The notes: generated from the sequence alone by a model not told the origin. A stretch of 64,000 nucleotides of DNA from Sphingomonas sp. DG1-23 (GCF_030730875.1 NZ_JAVAMA010000002.1:124001-188000), one strand, 5' to 3'; shown: positions 43,440 to 53,450, numbered from the stretch's first letter. Translations and numbers: made by a program.

Positions 43440-43933
43440 CGATTCATGTCGACCCGGCTCTGACCGGGATCTCGTGCGGCTCTGTCCCGCGCCTCGCCCG
43501 AGGTCCCGGCTTGCGCCGGGATGACGGTGCGGGCTGATCTGGCGCGCCAAAGTTGCGAAAGTTGAGGGTCTGGCGCGGTTTTCGCCGGATCCCCCTCGGA
43601 AGCGTAGTGCGACGCGGCCGCGACGCGCCCGCCACGCGACACCGGCGCGACAGTAGCGCACCACCCGTGCGCCACTCGCGCCACGCCTTCGCGGCCGTGG
43701 CGCGACGCCGACGCGACGCCGGCGCGGCACCCGGGCCACGCGTTCGCCGCGCCAAATGCACTTCGGGGACAGGCCCGGCGCACGGCGATCGGTTCGACGA
43801 GGTCAAGGAGCGGCCGGCAATCCGGACCGTCCGAGGCGAGCAGACGAAATCCTATTTTGCAAGCGTCAGGCAGCGGCTTCCCTTCCGATGCAAGGTAATG
43901 GCCGCCGTTCGTCAAATCGCTATCATCGCGGCC
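43440..43933. other. Intergenic: palindrome pair and GC-rich degenerate repeat
   Basis: At 43450-43527 lie CCCGGC palindromes, including GGTCCCGGCTTGCGCCGGGATGAC (43502-43525). From 43609 to 43753 the sequence is almost pure G+C with many short related units (GCGACGC, GCGCCAC, CCACGCG), read in one frame as Arg-rich peptide. I do not consider it coding. The DUF1493 gene's promoter should be in 43760-43930. Confidence 0.55.
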
Positions 43934-44395
43934 ATGACCGACCCGCTACAGGCCATCACCGATCTGCTGCGAGAAGAGCACGGCATTCCTTCGGCCAGGC
44001 TGCAGCCCTGGGCACGGCTGGGGCCGGATCTTGGAGTGGACGGAGACGACGCCTCCGAGCTGTTGCAGCGCCTTCATGAAGCGTTCGGCACCGATTTCTC
44101 CGCCCTCGAGGAACAGTGGACCGAGTTCTTCCACGTCGAGGGCACATCGCCGCGCGCGGTCCTGTGCGGCTTGCTGCTGCTGATCCCGTCAATTGCCCTC
44201 ACGCTATGGGTCGCAGCAGCCTTCGACTTGCCGGATGCCGCGGCTCCCGCCATCGGGGTGGTGACCTTCTTCGCGTCCTCCGCCGGGCTCGGCCGATTAT
44301 TTCCGGGAAAGCCGAAGCGGCCGGTCACGATCGAGGGATTGGCCGATATCGTGCGGGCGGGCGCTTGGCCGGCCGATCCGGCCAAGGTCCGCTAA
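43934..44395 (+). CDS. DUF1493 (acyl-carrier-like) protein with membrane helices
   Basis: A 153-residue protein: residues 1-70 are acyl-carrier-like (DPLQAITDLLREEHGIPSARLQPWARLGPDLGVDGDDASELLQRLHEAFGTDF), as in DUF1493. There is no serine in the usual DSL position, so phosphopantetheinylation is unlikely. Two membrane helices follow (LCGLLLLIPSIALTLWVAAAF and AIGVVTFFASSAGLGRLF). ATG 43934 is used; a GTG/ATG further upstream would add poor sequence. Function unknown. Confidence 0.65.
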   Translation: MTDPLQAITDLLREEHGIPSARLQPWARLGPDLGVDGDDASELLQRLHEAFGTDFSALEEQWTEFFHVEGTSPRAVLCGLLLLIPSIALTLWVAAAFDLPDAAAPAIGVVTFFASSAGLGRLFPGKPKRPVTIEGLADIVRAGAWPADPAKVR

Positions 44396-44541
44396 CGTAG
44401 CTGCGATCACCGACGCATCGGACGCAAGGCGAATTGTGGTCCCGCGCCGGATCAGCCTGTTTCGATTTGCAAACACAAAGGCTTGCACTGAACTCTTATC
44501 GTAAACATAGGTCGCGGTGGGGCAGGGTTCAGGGGGAAATA

Positions 44542-45450
44542 GTGGCCAGACATGGGTTGGTTGCGGCGATTGCCGTGCTGGGTCTTTCCGGCTGCGGTGG
44601 ATCGGGCGGAGCATCGGGAAGCGTGACCGCCCCGCCGACGACCGCCGCGCCGACTCCGACTCCGACGCCAACCGCGGCGCCTGCGCCGTCCTATGAAGTT
44701 CTCGATTTCAGCCGCGATCGTTCATTCGACGCCTTCGGGTTGCGAACCGTGACTACGGCCAGTGCGGCGACCGTCACGCTCGACAGCGAATCCCCGGCGA
44801 TCGGGTTCGATTACCAGGTGGCCAATCGCGGCTATCATGTCTTCTATTTCGACGAGAAAATGGACTTCGTGACGGTCCCGGTGCCGCTCGCCAATTTCGG
44901 CTATGCCAATGATTATTTCAGCACGGGCGATCTCGGCTTCAACCGCTCGCAATATGCCGCGGGCATGAACTATGCCGGCTATGCATCGTGGCGCAACACG
45001 GTCTTGCCCGGCTCGATCGAGCGCAAACTGATATTCGGGGCGAAGACCCGGCCCAGCGATTTCCCGGCTACGGGGGTGTCGAGCTATCTCGCGCGGAGTC
45101 AGCTGTCGATTCTGGATCCGATGGGGCGAATGATGAATTCGGTCAATTCGACCGACAAGAGTTTCACGATCGACTGGCCGACCCGGCGGGTGACCGCGAC
45201 CATCCTCGTCGAGCAATTGGGCTCGGACGTGCAATTCGCGCCGTTCACGCTGGAGCTGTCCGGGAACGTCGTGGTGGCGATCGACAATCAGATCATCGGC
45301 ACCGCTTCGGGCGGCGGCTATTCGGGGCGCATCATCGGAAACGTATTTGGGCCGGCCGGCGTCGAGGCAGGGCTAGCCTATCGGCTGGAAGGCCCGGCGG
45401 GGCAGTTGCTCAGCGGAGTCATTCTGGGCCGTCAGCTTCCGCCGCGATAA
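44542..45450 (+). CDS. Lipoprotein with TbpB-like beta-barrel C-terminus
   Basis: A 302-residue lipoprotein: signal peptide with lipobox LGLSGC (cleavage before the Cys near residue 18), a Thr/Pro-rich linker, then beta-rich sequence. The end, YSGRIIGNVFGPAGVEAGLAYRLEGPAGQLLSGVILGRQ, has the GxxFGPxAxExG...GVxxGR form of transferrin-binding-protein-like barrels. It may sit on the cell surface. Start GTG 44542 has GGGGGAA upstream. No TonB receptor gene is next to it. Confidence 0.7.
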   Translation: MARHGLVAAIAVLGLSGCGGSGGASGSVTAPPTTAAPTPTPTPTAAPAPSYEVLDFSRDRSFDAFGLRTVTTASAATVTLDSESPAIGFDYQVANRGYHVFYFDEKMDFVTVPVPLANFGYANDYFSTGDLGFNRSQYAAGMNYAGYASWRNTVLPGSIERKLIFGAKTRPSDFPATGVSSYLARSQLSILDPMGRMMNSVNSTDKSFTIDWPTRRVTATILVEQLGSDVQFAPFTLELSGNVVVAIDNQIIGTASGGGYSGRIIGNVFGPAGVEAGLAYRLEGPAGQLLSGVILGRQLPPR

Positions 45451-45471
45451 TCTGCGGCCGAGCGGCGCGGA

Positions 45472-46137
45472 TCAGGCGACGGCTTCGAGCAGTCCCTCGA
45501 ACAGGCGGCGGCCGTCGGTGCCGCCGTGCGCGGCTTCGATGCGGCGCTCGGGATGGGGCATCATGCCGAGTACGTTGCCCGATTTGTTGAGCAGGCCGGC
45601 AATGTTGCGGGCCGAGCCGTTGACGTCCTCGGCATAGCGGAAGGCGACGCGGCCTTCGCCTTCGATCCGGTCGAGCGTCTCGGCATCGGCGAAGTAATTG
45701 CCGTCATGGTGCGCGACGGGGACGGTGATCGTCTCGCCGCTCTGATAGGCGCTGGTGAAGATCGACTGGCTGTTGTCGACGGTCAGCGCGACGTTGCGGC
45801 AGACGAAGTTGAGTCCCGAATTGCGCATCAGCGCGCCGGGCAGCAGCCCGGCTTCGGTGAGGATCTGGAAGCCGTTGCAGATGCCGATCACCGGCACGCC
45901 GCGCTCCGCCGCCTCGACCACCGCGCGGACCACCGGCGAGCGCGCCGAGATCGCGCCGCAGCGGAGATAGTCGCCATAGGAGAAGCCGCCCGGCAGGGCG
46001 ATCAGGCCGACGCCCGAAGGCAGCGCGCTCTCGCCGTGCCAGACCATAGCCGGGGCAGTGCCGGTCACGTCCTCGAGCGCAGTCGCGATGTCGCGATCGC
46101 AATTGGAGCCGGGGAAGACGATGACCGCGGTCTTCAT
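45472..46137 (-). CDS. purQ: Phosphoribosylformylglycinamidine synthase subunit PurQ
   Basis: A 221-residue class I glutamine amidotransferase. The nucleophile is in GICNGFQIL, the early motif is [10 protein letters not shown], and the His/Glu pair is in [10 protein letters not shown]. It supplies ammonia for FGAM synthesis in purine synthesis. ATG 46137 overlaps the purS stop. The large subunit gene purL is not adjacent. Confidence 0.96.
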   Translation of the reverse strand: MKTAVIVFPGSNCDRDIATALEDVTGTAPAMVWHGESALPSGVGLIALPGGFSYGDYLRCGAISARSPVVRAVVEAAERGVPVIGICNGFQILTEAGLLPGALMRNSGLNFVCRNVALTVDNSQSIFTSAYQSGETITVPVAHHDGNYFADAETLDRIEGEGRVAFRYAEDVNGSARNIAGLLNKSGNVLGMMPHPERRIEAAHGGTDGRRLFEGLLEAVA

Positions 46138-46364
46138 GCCCGCTCGATCCGGTAATTCTCGATCACGGTGTTGGCGAGCAGCTTGCGGCACATCTCGTCG
46201 ATCGCTGCATCGCTGGTGCCCTCGGCGACCTCGAGCTCGAAGATCTTGCCGGCGCGGACGTCTTCGACGCCGTCGAAGCCGAGGCCGGCGAGCGCATGCT
46301 GGATGGCCTTGCCCTGGGGGTCGAGCACGCCGTTCTTCAAGGTGACGATGATGCGGAGCTTCAT
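46134..46364 (-). CDS. purS: Phosphoribosylformylglycinamidine synthase subunit PurS
   Basis: A 76-residue PurS ([43 protein letters not shown]). It bridges PurQ and PurL in the three-part FGAM synthase. It overlaps purQ and lies after purC and a terminator-like hairpin. Confidence 0.96.
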   Translation of the reverse strand: MKLRIIVTLKNGVLDPQGKAIQHALAGLGFDGVEDVRAGKIFELEVAEGTSDAAIDEMCRKLLANTVIENYRIERA

Positions 46365-46429
46365 GGGGGGAGCCTATGGCCGCGCGCGCCGAGTCTCGCA
46401 ATCGGAAATGCGGCGTGCGGGAATCGAAA

Positions 46430-46457
46430 GGGGCGCGGAGGATGTCCTCCGCGCCCC
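46430..46457 (-). terminator. Hairpin between purC and purS
   Basis: A perfect 13-bp inverted repeat (GGGGCGCGGAGGA / TCCTCCGCGCCCC) followed on the minus strand by TTTCG. It could terminate part of the purC transcripts, so purSQ may be partly separate. Confidence 0.7.
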
Positions 46458-46473
46458 ATTTGCCGCCGTTGCG

Positions 46474-47253
46474 TTACTTGCCGCGGCGCTTGCGGTGGCT
46501 TTCGAGGTCGAGGACCGCCGAATCGGCGCCTTCGGGGAACAGGCCGAGGCGGCGGGCGACTTCCTGATAGGCTTCGACTTCGCCGCCGAGATCGCGGCGG
46601 AAGCGATCCTTGTCGAGCTTCTCGTTGGTCGCGATGTCCCACAGCCGGCAGCCGTCGGGGCTGATCTCGTCGGCGAGGATGATCCGGGCATAGTCATTGT
46701 CCCAGATCCGGCCGAATTCGAGCTTGAAGTCGACCAGCCGGATGCCGATCCCGGCGAACAGGCCCGAGAGGAAATCGTTCACCCGGATCGCCATGTCGGC
46801 CATGTCGTGCAGCTCTTCCTGCGCGGCCCAGCCGAAAGCGAGGATGTGCTCGTCGGTGACCATCGGATCGCCGAGCGCGTCATCCTTGAAATAATATTCG
46901 ACGATCGTGCGCGGCAGGGGCGTGCCTTCCTCGATGCCGAGGCGCTTGGCGAGGCTGCCGGCGACGACGTTGCGCACCACGACCTCGATCGGGACGATCT
47001 CGACCTGGCGGATCAACTGCTCGCGCATGTTGAGCCGGCGGATGAAGTGAGTAGGGATGCCGATCCCGCCGAGCAGGGTGAAGACATGCTCGGAAATGCG
47101 ATTGTTGAGCACGCCCTTGCCGCTGATCGTGCCCTTTTTCTGCGCGTTGAACGCAGTTGCGTCATCCTTGAAATACTGGATCAGCGTGCCCGGCTCGGGA
47201 CCCTCGTAGAGGATCTTTGCCTTGCCTTCGTAGATCTGCCGGCGGCGTGCCAT
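46474..47253 (-). CDS. purC: SAICAR synthetase PurC
   Basis: A 259-residue phosphoribosylaminoimidazole-succinocarboxamide synthase: [34 protein letters not shown] at the start, [15 protein letters not shown], and DFKLEFGR...[12 protein letters not shown]. It adds aspartate to CAIR with ATP. ATG 47253 is chosen by family; upstream frame is shadow. It heads the purC-purS-purQ series. Confidence 0.96.
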   Translation of the reverse strand: MARRRQIYEGKAKILYEGPEPGTLIQYFKDDATAFNAQKKGTISGKGVLNNRISEHVFTLLGGIGIPTHFIRRLNMREQLIRQVEIVPIEVVVRNVVAGSLAKRLGIEEGTPLPRTIVEYYFKDDALGDPMVTDEHILAFGWAAQEELHDMADMAIRVNDFLSGLFAGIGIRLVDFKLEFGRIWDNDYARIILADEISPDGCRLWDIATNEKLDKDRFRRDLGGEVEAYQEVARRLGLFPEGADSAVLDLESHRKRRGK

Positions 47254-47363
47254 CTTGGCTCTTACCCCTGAAAAGCGTCGCCCCGGCGGCGCGGAAAGGA
47301 CCGCACGGCAGCCGGGGCTCTGGAAGAGCCCGGCGCTATAAAGCACGCGGTGTTGCCGTGCAA

Positions 47364-48326
47364 TCACGCTTCCGCCGCGATGCGCGATCGGCGCCGGAAC
47401 CAGCGCCGGGCGAACAGGGTCCCCGCCAGCCCGATCAGCGCCCAGGGGGTCAGGAAGATCAGCAGGATCAGCAGATTGCGCCCGATGGCGAGCACCATTC
47501 CGGCCGATGCCATGACCGCGTCGCTCAGCCGCCCGGTCTGTGCGCGCGGAGAAGGTTCGACCGCGACCGCGGGGACGTAGTTGATCCGGAATTGCGAGAG
47601 GGCGACCCGGGTGCGCAGCTGGCGCAGCCATCCTTTGGCCTGATCGAGCTCCTCCTGCGCGCCGGCGACGCTGCGTTCGGCCTCGACCAGCTCGGAGACG
47701 CGGCCCTGGCGATTGCGCAGCATGTCGGTGAGCCGGGCGACAAGGATCTCGCGCTGGCGGATCCGCGCCTCGGTGTCGACCAGGTCCTTCGAGACGTCTT
47801 CCGCGGTGATGCTGGTCTCGGTCGGGCGCCCGCCGGCCGTGGCGACGGCCCTGGTCAGCTCCGCCCGGAAGCTCTGGGCCACGTCGCTCGCGACGCGGAG
47901 CTCGAGATTGGCGTTGGCATAGGCTTCGTCCGAATTGCCGTGGCGCATCGACACCAGCTGGCAACGCGCGGTGCCGAGGCGCTGGCAGAGCGCGAGATGC
48001 GCCTGTTGGGCGTCGGCGATCGCGGGGCCGGGGAGGCGGTAGCCGAGCAGATAGGCATAAGCGAGCTGGGGCACGCTGACCTGGATCGGCGCCGCTGGGG
48101 AGGTGATGTCGGTGGTCTGCGGGGATGCGGGCGACGCGGCTGCATAAGCGGGCGGGGGCACCCGCAAGGCAGCCGGGCCCGATGCCTCCGCCACTATCGA
48201 CGCGGGGTTTGCGGGCGTCGGCACGATTTCGCGCCGGTTGCCCGACTGAATCAGCAACAGGCAGGTCGCGAGCACCACCAGCGCCGCGCTACCGCCCGAG
48301 ATCATCATGATGAGTCGCCGTGGCAT
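47364..48326 (-). CDS. DUF4349 membrane protein (copy 1)
   Basis: A 320-residue protein: N-terminal signal anchor (10-27), a Pro/Ala-rich linker, a DUF4349 domain with a long coiled coil ([55 protein letters not shown]), and a C-terminal membrane helix followed by basic residues. GGGAGGAA lies before the ATG at 48326. It is a clear paralogue of the next gene. Function of DUF4349 is unknown; the coiled coil crosses the periplasm by inference. Confidence 0.82.
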   Translation of the reverse strand: MPRRLIMMISGGSAALVVLATCLLLIQSGNRREIVPTPANPASIVAEASGPAALRVPPPAYAAASPASPQTTDITSPAAPIQVSVPQLAYAYLLGYRLPGPAIADAQQAHLALCQRLGTARCQLVSMRHGNSDEAYANANLELRVASDVAQSFRAELTRAVATAGGRPTETSITAEDVSKDLVDTEARIRQREILVARLTDMLRNRQGRVSELVEAERSVAGAQEELDQAKGWLRQLRTRVALSQFRINYVPAVAVEPSPRAQTGRLSDAVMASAGMVLAIGRNLLILLIFLTPWALIGLAGTLFARRWFRRRSRIAAEA

Positions 48327-48348
48327 CGATTCCTCCCTTTCTTTGTAA

Positions 48349-48371
48349 TGATACAACATCACATTTATGGG
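48349..48371 (-). promoter_or_regulatory. Upstream motif shared by both DUF4349 genes (copy 1)
   Basis: Minus-strand core ATGTGATG-N3-TATCAT, 23 bp before the ATG at 48326. The same core occurs at 49410-49432 before the second gene. TATCAT could be the -10 element. Confidence 0.5.
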
Positions 48372-48447
48372 TGGGGTGCAATGGGGCGGATTGATCGGGA
48401 TGGTTGAGATTGGAACAAGGCGTGGGTTTCGCGATCGCGGCCTTCGG

Positions 48448-48473
48448 TCTCCGCGGTCGCGCGACCGCGGAGA
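48448..48473 (-). terminator. Palindromic hairpin after DUF4349 copy 2
   Basis: TCTCCGCGGTCGC / GCGACCGCGGAGA is a perfect 26-bp palindrome 11 bp after the stop at 48484. No T run follows, so it may be a weak or Rho-dependent stop. Confidence 0.5.
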
Positions 48474-48483
48474 TCGGCCCGGG

Positions 48484-49386
48484 TCAGGCGCGTTCGATCG
48501 CGACGCGGCGCTTGCGCAGGGTGCGCAGCGCGAGCAGCGGCAGGCCGAGAAGCAGGAGCCACGGCAGCAGATAGATCGCCAGCGACAGCAAGGCGCGCAG
48601 TCCGACCTCGAACACCACGCCCGAACCCTGCGCAGCTTCGCCCAGATAGGTGCCGAGCGTCTGCGACGAGGCCGAGGGCGCGATCGCGGCATAGCCTATC
48701 TCGAATTCGGACATCGCGACGCGACCCTTGAGTTCGCCCAGCCAGCCGCGCGCCTGATCGAGCTCTTCCTGCGCCTGGGTGACGTTGCGCTCGGCCTCGA
48801 GCAGATCGGCGACGCGGCCCTGGCGCTTGCGCAGCAGTTCGGTGAGCCGGGCGACGAGCAATTCGCGCTGGCGGATCCGGGCTTCGGTGTCGACGATCTG
48901 CTTCGACACCTCGTCGGTGGCGATCTTGGCGCTTTCGGCACGGCCGCCGGCTTCGCTCACCTCGTGATCGAGCAGCACCTGGAAGCGGCGTGCATCGGCG
49001 GTGGCGACGCGGAGCCGCAGTTTTGCATTGTTGGACTGTTCTTCGCCGATACCCCGTTCGAGCGCGAGCAACTGGCAGCGCGCCGGGCCCATATCTTCGC
49101 ACATATCGCGGTGCGCATTCTGCGCTGCGGCGATTTTGTCGCCGGGCAGAACATAAGAAAGGACATAGGAATAGGTCAGCTGGGGGAGCGAGACCGGGAG
49201 TTTGGGCGGCGTGTCCGCGCCGGGCCTCCCCGGGGTGGTCACGCGGGCTTCGGTGGGTGCGGCGGTGTCGAGCGCTTCGGCGGCGGGCGAAGCGGAAGAC
49301 GGGCTTTCCCGCGCGGAATCGTCGGTTCCGGCGGGGGAGCAGGCGGCGAGCATCGCGGCGGTTGCGACAGTGGCGATAAGGCGCAT
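48484..49386 (-). CDS. DUF4349 lipoprotein (copy 2)
   Basis: A 300-residue protein with a lipoprotein signal (RLIATVATAAMLAAC), a DUF4349 domain with the coiled coil [56 protein letters not shown] and a C-terminal membrane helix (LLSLAIYLLPWLLLLGLPLLAL). It aligns closely with copy 1, differing mainly in the N-terminal anchor (lipid versus helix). ATG 49386 has AGGAG at good spacing; the ATG at 49392 is too close to it. The two are in tandem but have separate promoters. Confidence 0.82.
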   Translation of the reverse strand: MRLIATVATAAMLAACSPAGTDDSARESPSSASPAAEALDTAAPTEARVTTPGRPGADTPPKLPVSLPQLTYSYVLSYVLPGDKIAAAQNAHRDMCEDMGPARCQLLALERGIGEEQSNNAKLRLRVATADARRFQVLLDHEVSEAGGRAESAKIATDEVSKQIVDTEARIRQRELLVARLTELLRKRQGRVADLLEAERNVTQAQEELDQARGWLGELKGRVAMSEFEIGYAAIAPSASSQTLGTYLGEAAQGSGVVFEVGLRALLSLAIYLLPWLLLLGLPLLALRTLRKRRVAIERA

Positions 49387-49409
49387 GGGCATATCTCCTG
49401 CAATGAGGA

Positions 49410-49432
49410 TGATATGCCATCACATGCGTGGG
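49410..49432 (-). promoter_or_regulatory. Upstream motif shared by both DUF4349 genes (copy 2)
   Basis: Minus-strand ATGTGATG-N3-TATCAT, 24 bp before the ATG at 49386. Same core and distance as at 48349, suggesting common control. Confidence 0.5.
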
Positions 49433-49509
49433 AAAGCGTCAAGCCACAATTTGGCCATAATCAAGGCCAAATTGTGGCGATGTGTAAATCATCGGGCGAA
49501 ACCAGTCGG

Positions 49510-49659
49510 TTAGCAGTGTACCCGTTCCCATGGCGCGTCATATTTGATGGCGTTCAGCCGCTCGAAGGCATGTGCCATCTGGCGGAACAGATGGGTGAGC
49601 GCATTGCTCACGGCATGGTGGCGATCGGCCCAGGCGGCGCCTTCATAATCGTTCGACAT
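49510..49659 (-). CDS. 49-aa conserved-looking small protein
   Basis: A 49-residue frame with a strong AAGGAG seven bases before the ATG at 49659. The protein reads AAWADRHHAVSNALTHLFRQ and HAFERLNAIKYDAPW, an amphipathic helical pattern with many His and aromatic residues and no membrane helix. Good ribosome site, normal codon choice and a clean intergenic position support it. No family recognised. Confidence 0.65.
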   Translation of the reverse strand: MSNDYEGAAWADRHHAVSNALTHLFRQMAHAFERLNAIKYDAPWERVHC

Positions 49660-49776
49660 GTGACTTCTCCTTATCGGTTCCATCAGCAGGACTTGTGAAA
49701 AAGGCGAGCGGCGACGCGCCGCTCGCAGGGACCGCCGAGCGAGTTTTATCGGGAGCTGGCGGGTTTTCTGAGGCGG

Positions 49777-50091
49777 TCAGCGGCCGGTGCTCGACAATTG
49801 GACCGGGCTGTTCGCCTGGGCGACGACGCGGCCGCGCTGGGGGGCGACGCGCGCCTCGGTCTCGGCGCGGCAACGCAGGCCGGCCAGCGACGGCATCCGA
49901 TCGCCGGGTTGCCGGGTCGGACAGACCTTTTCCACCGCACGGGCGATCCTGCGGTCCAGTTCGGCGCGGTCGGCGGACCGCGAAAGATCGAGGTCCACAT
50001 GGCGGACGCGGAGGGTTGCGGGGGCCTCGGCCGGGACCGCCTGAGGGGAGGGGGCAGCGAGAAAAGCGACGAAAGTCAGTAGGTTCAGCAT
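49777..50091 (-). CDS. UrcA family protein
   Basis: A 104-residue secreted protein: short signal peptide (LLTFVAFLAAPSPQAVPA), then the UrcA core with VRHVDLDLSRSADRAELDRRIARAVEKVCP. C57 and C74 are likely to form a disulfide. The family is common and unexplained in sphingomonads and Caulobacter. It is divergent from the LysR-type regulator. Confidence 0.85.
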   Translation of the reverse strand: MLNLLTFVAFLAAPSPQAVPAEAPATLRVRHVDLDLSRSADRAELDRRIARAVEKVCPTRQPGDRMPSLAGLRCRAETEARVAPQRGRVVAQANSPVQLSSTGR

Positions 50092-50182
50092 GGCTCGTTT
50101 CCTTATGTCGTGCCATCTGCGGCAGCCCCGTCTATCTGGGCCTGTTGCTGCCGATGCGCCAACAAATCGTTGGACGAACGTA

Positions 50183-50197
50183 ATAAGCTCGGCTTAT
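50183..50197. promoter_or_regulatory. Inverted repeat in the urcA-lysR divergent region
   Basis: ATAAGC-TCG-GCTTAT is a perfect 6-bp-arm inverted repeat 9 bp before the regulator's ATG, next to TATATA. It could be the regulator's own binding site, as LysR-type proteins usually bind near their divergent promoter. The T-N11-A form is present. Confidence 0.45.
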
Positions 50198-50206
50198 ATA
50201 GACGGC

Positions 50207-51136
50207 ATGCGTCAGATCCCGCCGCTCGCCGCCGTCCGCGTCTTCGAGGCCGCCGCTCGCCATTGCAATTTCACCCGCGCCGCCGAAGAGCTCGGCATGA
50301 CGCAGGCGGCAGTCAGCTATCAGATCAAGTTGCTCGAGGAACGGCTCGGCGCGGCCTTGTTCGCGCGCAACGGGCGCGCGGTGATGCTCAGCGATCTGGG
50401 TCGCAGGATCGCGCCGCAGATCACCGGGGCCTTCGACACGCTGGGCGAGGCGTTCGCGTCGGTACGGGTCGAATCGGAGAGCGTGTTGACGATCTCGGCG
50501 CCGCGCACGCTCGCCACCAACTGGCTGGCGGGACGGCTCGGCGCGTTTCAGCTGTTGCGGCCCGAGCTGGCGGTGCGCCTGCTGGTCAGCGACGAGATCG
50601 TGGATCTGGCGGCGGGCGACGCCGATGTCGGGCTGCGCGGCTGCGCCGGGCCGATTGCCGGGCTCTGCGCGCATTTCCTGATGCGGATGCCGGTGACACC
50701 GCTGGCGAGCCCGGCCCTGCTCGCCAAACACCCGCCGGTCGAGACGCCCGCCGACATGCTGCGGCTGCCGCGGATCACCCCCGGGGACGATTGGTGGGAC
50801 CTGTGGTTCTGCGGCGCGCTGGGCGACGAAGTGGATCGCAGCCAGGCGTCGGGTATCCGCTTCGATTCGCAGGTGCTCGACGGCAATGCCGCGATCGCCG
50901 GACACGGCGTCGCGATCCTCAGCCCGCCGATGTGGCAGCCGGCGATCGACGCGGGGCTGCTGGTCCAGCCGCTCCCGCACGCTGCGATGTACCGCAACAG
51001 CTTCTGGCTGATGTATGCCGAGGGCAAGCGCAACCTGCCCAAGATCCGCGCCTTTCGCGACTGGCTGCTCGCCGAGATCGCCGCGGCGGCGCGGGACGAT
51101 CCGCTCGGCGCGTTCGTCGCGCCGGAGACGGCGTGA
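50207..51136 (+). CDS. LysR-type transcriptional regulator (GcvA-like)
   Basis: A 309-residue regulator: helix-turn-helix at 1-60 (PPLAAVRVFEAAARHCNFTRAAEELGMTQAAVSYQIKLLEERLG), then a type 2 periplasmic-binding effector domain. LAAVRVFEAAARH...AVSYQIKLLEE is the GcvA-type N-terminus. ATG 50207 is used; the upstream frame extends into urcA's promoter region. No gcv genes are here, so the target is unknown. It is followed 66 bp later by parC. Confidence 0.88.
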   Translation: MRQIPPLAAVRVFEAAARHCNFTRAAEELGMTQAAVSYQIKLLEERLGAALFARNGRAVMLSDLGRRIAPQITGAFDTLGEAFASVRVESESVLTISAPRTLATNWLAGRLGAFQLLRPELAVRLLVSDEIVDLAAGDADVGLRGCAGPIAGLCAHFLMRMPVTPLASPALLAKHPPVETPADMLRLPRITPGDDWWDLWFCGALGDEVDRSQASGIRFDSQVLDGNAAIAGHGVAILSPPMWQPAIDAGLLVQPLPHAAMYRNSFWLMYAEGKRNLPKIRAFRDWLLAEIAAAARDDPLGAFVAPETA

Positions 51137-51202
51137 CGGCGGGGAACGCCTTGTGAACACCGGCTTGGCGGGGCGGGGTTCCGCCTGCTATCCGTCGCTG
51201 CG

Positions 51203-53443
51203 ATGACTCTCGATACCGACTCCGTCGATTCCTCCGGCCCCACCGATGTCCCTTTCGACAGTGCGCTGTCGGAGCGTTATCTCGTCTATGCGCTGTCGAC
51301 CATCACCGCGCGTTCGCTGCCCGACGTCCGCGACGGGCTGAAGCCGGTGCACCGGCGGCTGCTCTGGGCGATGCGGCTGCTGAGGCTCGATCCGGCGAGC
51401 GGGTACAAGAAGTGCGCGCGCGTCGTCGGCGATGTGATCGGCAAATATCATCCGCATGGCGACCAGTCGGTCTATGACGCGATGGTCCGCCTCGCCCAGA
51501 CCTTCGCGCTCCGCTATCCGCTCGTCGACGGGCAGGGCAATTTCGGCAATATCGACGGCGATAACGCCGCGGCCTATCGCTACACCGAGGCGCGGCTGAC
51601 CCAGGTCGCGATCGATCTGATGGCCGGGCTCGACGAGAATGCGGTCGATTTCCGCGCGACCTATAATGGCGAGGAGGAAGAGCCCGAACTGTTCCCGGGG
51701 CTGTTTCCCAATCTGCTCGCCAACGGCGCCGCGGGCATCGCAGTGGGCATGGCGACCGCGATCCCGCCGCACAACGCCGCCGAATTGATGAACGCCGCGG
51801 TGGCGCTGATCGACAATCCGCAGGCGAACGTGCTCGACTATGTCAGCGGCCCCGATTTCCCTACCGGCGGCGTCGTCGTCGACAGCCCCGCGGCGATCGC
51901 CGAGAGCTATGCCACCGGGCGTGGCGGCTTCCGGGTGCGCGCCAAGGTCGATCGGGTGAACGAGAAAGGCGGCGGCTGGCACCTCGTCGTCACCGAGATT
52001 CCCTACGGCGTCCAGAAGGGCAAGCTGATCGAGGGCATCGCCGAGCTGATCAACGAGAAGAAATTGCCGATCCTCGGCGACGTGCGCGACGAATCGGCGG
52101 AGGACATCCGCATCGTGCTCGAGCCGCGCAGCCGGACGGTGAGCTCGGAGGATCTGATCCACAGCCTCTACCGGCTCACCGACCTCGAAGTGCGGGTGCC
52201 GCTCAACCTCAACGTGCTCGACAAGAACCGCACGCCGCGGGTGATGAGTCTGCACGAGGCGATCGCGGCATGGGTCGAGCATCAGTTCGTGGTGCTGCGC
52301 CGGCGCTCCGAGCATCGGCTGAACAAGATCGCCGACCGGCTCGAACTGGTCGGCGGCTATATCATCGCCTTCCTCAACCTCGACCGGGTGATCGAGATCA
52401 TCCGCACCGAGGACGAGCCCAAGGCCGTGATGATGGCCGAATTCGAACTGACCGACCGCCAGGCGGAGGCGATCCTCAACATGCGGCTGCGCAGCCTGCG
52501 CCGGCTCGAGGAGATGGAGCTCAAGCGCGAGGAAGCGGCGCTGCTCAAGGAGAAAGCCGAGCTGGAGACCTTGTTGTCGTCCGACGCGCGCCAGCGCACC
52601 CGGATGAAGCGCGATCTCGGCAAGATGATCGAGCGCTATGGGCTGGATACGCCGCTCGGCGCACGGCGGACCAGGATCGAGGAGGCCGCGCCGGCGCGCG
52701 AGATCCCGCTCGAGGCGATGATCGAGCGCGAGCCGATCACCGTGATCCTGTCGCAGCGCGGCTGGATCCGGGCGATGCGCGGGCATGTCGAGCTGGCGTC
52801 CGCCGAGACGCTAAAGTTCAAGGAAGGCGACGGCCCGCTGTTCGCGTTCCACGCCCAGACCACCGACAAATTGCTGCTCGCTGCCGACAATGGCCGTTTC
52901 TACACGCTCGGGGGCGACAAATTGCCCGGGGGGCGCGGGTTCGGCGAGCCGGTGCGGCTGATGGTCGATCTGGAGGGCGAGCGTCAGATCGTCGCCTTGC
53001 TGCCGGCGAGCGCGGCGAGCAAATTGCTGGTCGCGGCGAGCGACGGGCGCGGTTTCGTGGTCAATGTGAGCGACGTGATCGCCGAGACGCGCAAGGGCAA
53101 GCAGGTGGTGACGCCGCGCGCGGGCGCGCAACTCAAATTGGTGCGGCCGATTCCCGGCGACGACGACGCCGTCGCGGTGATCGGCGACAATCGCAAGCTG
53201 CTGGTCTTCCCGCTTTCGGAAGTCGCCGAGCTCGGGCGCGGGCAGGGCGTGCAGCTCCAGCGCTATCGCGACGGCGGGCTCGCGGACGCCCGGACCTTCA
53301 AGATGGCCGAAGGGCTCAGCTGGGCGATGGGCGGCGAAACCGGGCGGACGCGCAGCGAAACCGATCTTTCGCCATGGCGCGCGGCGCGCGGCGCGGCGGG
53401 ACGGATGCCGCCGACGGGATTCCCGCGGGACAACCGGTTTTAG
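51203..53443 (+). CDS. parC: DNA topoisomerase IV subunit A
   Basis: A 746-residue type IIA topoisomerase A subunit. Active-site tyrosine Y127 ([10 protein letters not shown]), the early motif [20 protein letters not shown], and [23 protein letters not shown] (quinolone region). It has a shorter C-terminal domain than GyrA with degenerate GyrA-box blades, so ParC is preferred. It decatenates daughter chromosomes with ParE. Confidence 0.93.
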   Translation: MTLDTDSVDSSGPTDVPFDSALSERYLVYALSTITARSLPDVRDGLKPVHRRLLWAMRLLRLDPASGYKKCARVVGDVIGKYHPHGDQSVYDAMVRLAQTFALRYPLVDGQGNFGNIDGDNAAAYRYTEARLTQVAIDLMAGLDENAVDFRATYNGEEEEPELFPGLFPNLLANGAAGIAVGMATAIPPHNAAELMNAAVALIDNPQANVLDYVSGPDFPTGGVVVDSPAAIAESYATGRGGFRVRAKVDRVNEKGGGWHLVVTEIPYGVQKGKLIEGIAELINEKKLPILGDVRDESAEDIRIVLEPRSRTVSSEDLIHSLYRLTDLEVRVPLNLNVLDKNRTPRVMSLHEAIAAWVEHQFVVLRRRSEHRLNKIADRLELVGGYIIAFLNLDRVIEIIRTEDEPKAVMMAEFELTDRQAEAILNMRLRSLRRLEEMELKREEAALLKEKAELETLLSSDARQRTRMKRDLGKMIERYGLDTPLGARRTRIEEAAPAREIPLEAMIEREPITVILSQRGWIRAMRGHVELASAETLKFKEGDGPLFAFHAQTTDKLLLAADNGRFYTLGGDKLPGGRGFGEPVRLMVDLEGERQIVALLPASAASKLLVAASDGRGFVVNVSDVIAETRKGKQVVTPRAGAQLKLVRPIPGDDDAVAVIGDNRKLLVFPLSEVAELGRGQGVQLQRYRDGGLADARTFKMAEGLSWAMGGETGRTRSETDLSPWRAARGAAGRMPPTGFPRDNRF

Positions 53444-53450
53444 CCTCGAT

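Noticed and set aside
43553-43933. N-terminal extension of the DUF1493 gene
   Set aside because: Arg-rich translation of the GC repeat; the DUF1493 domain begins just after ATG 43934.
46365-47363. purL beside purQ/purS
   Set aside because: No frame in the region encodes the large FGAM synthase subunit.
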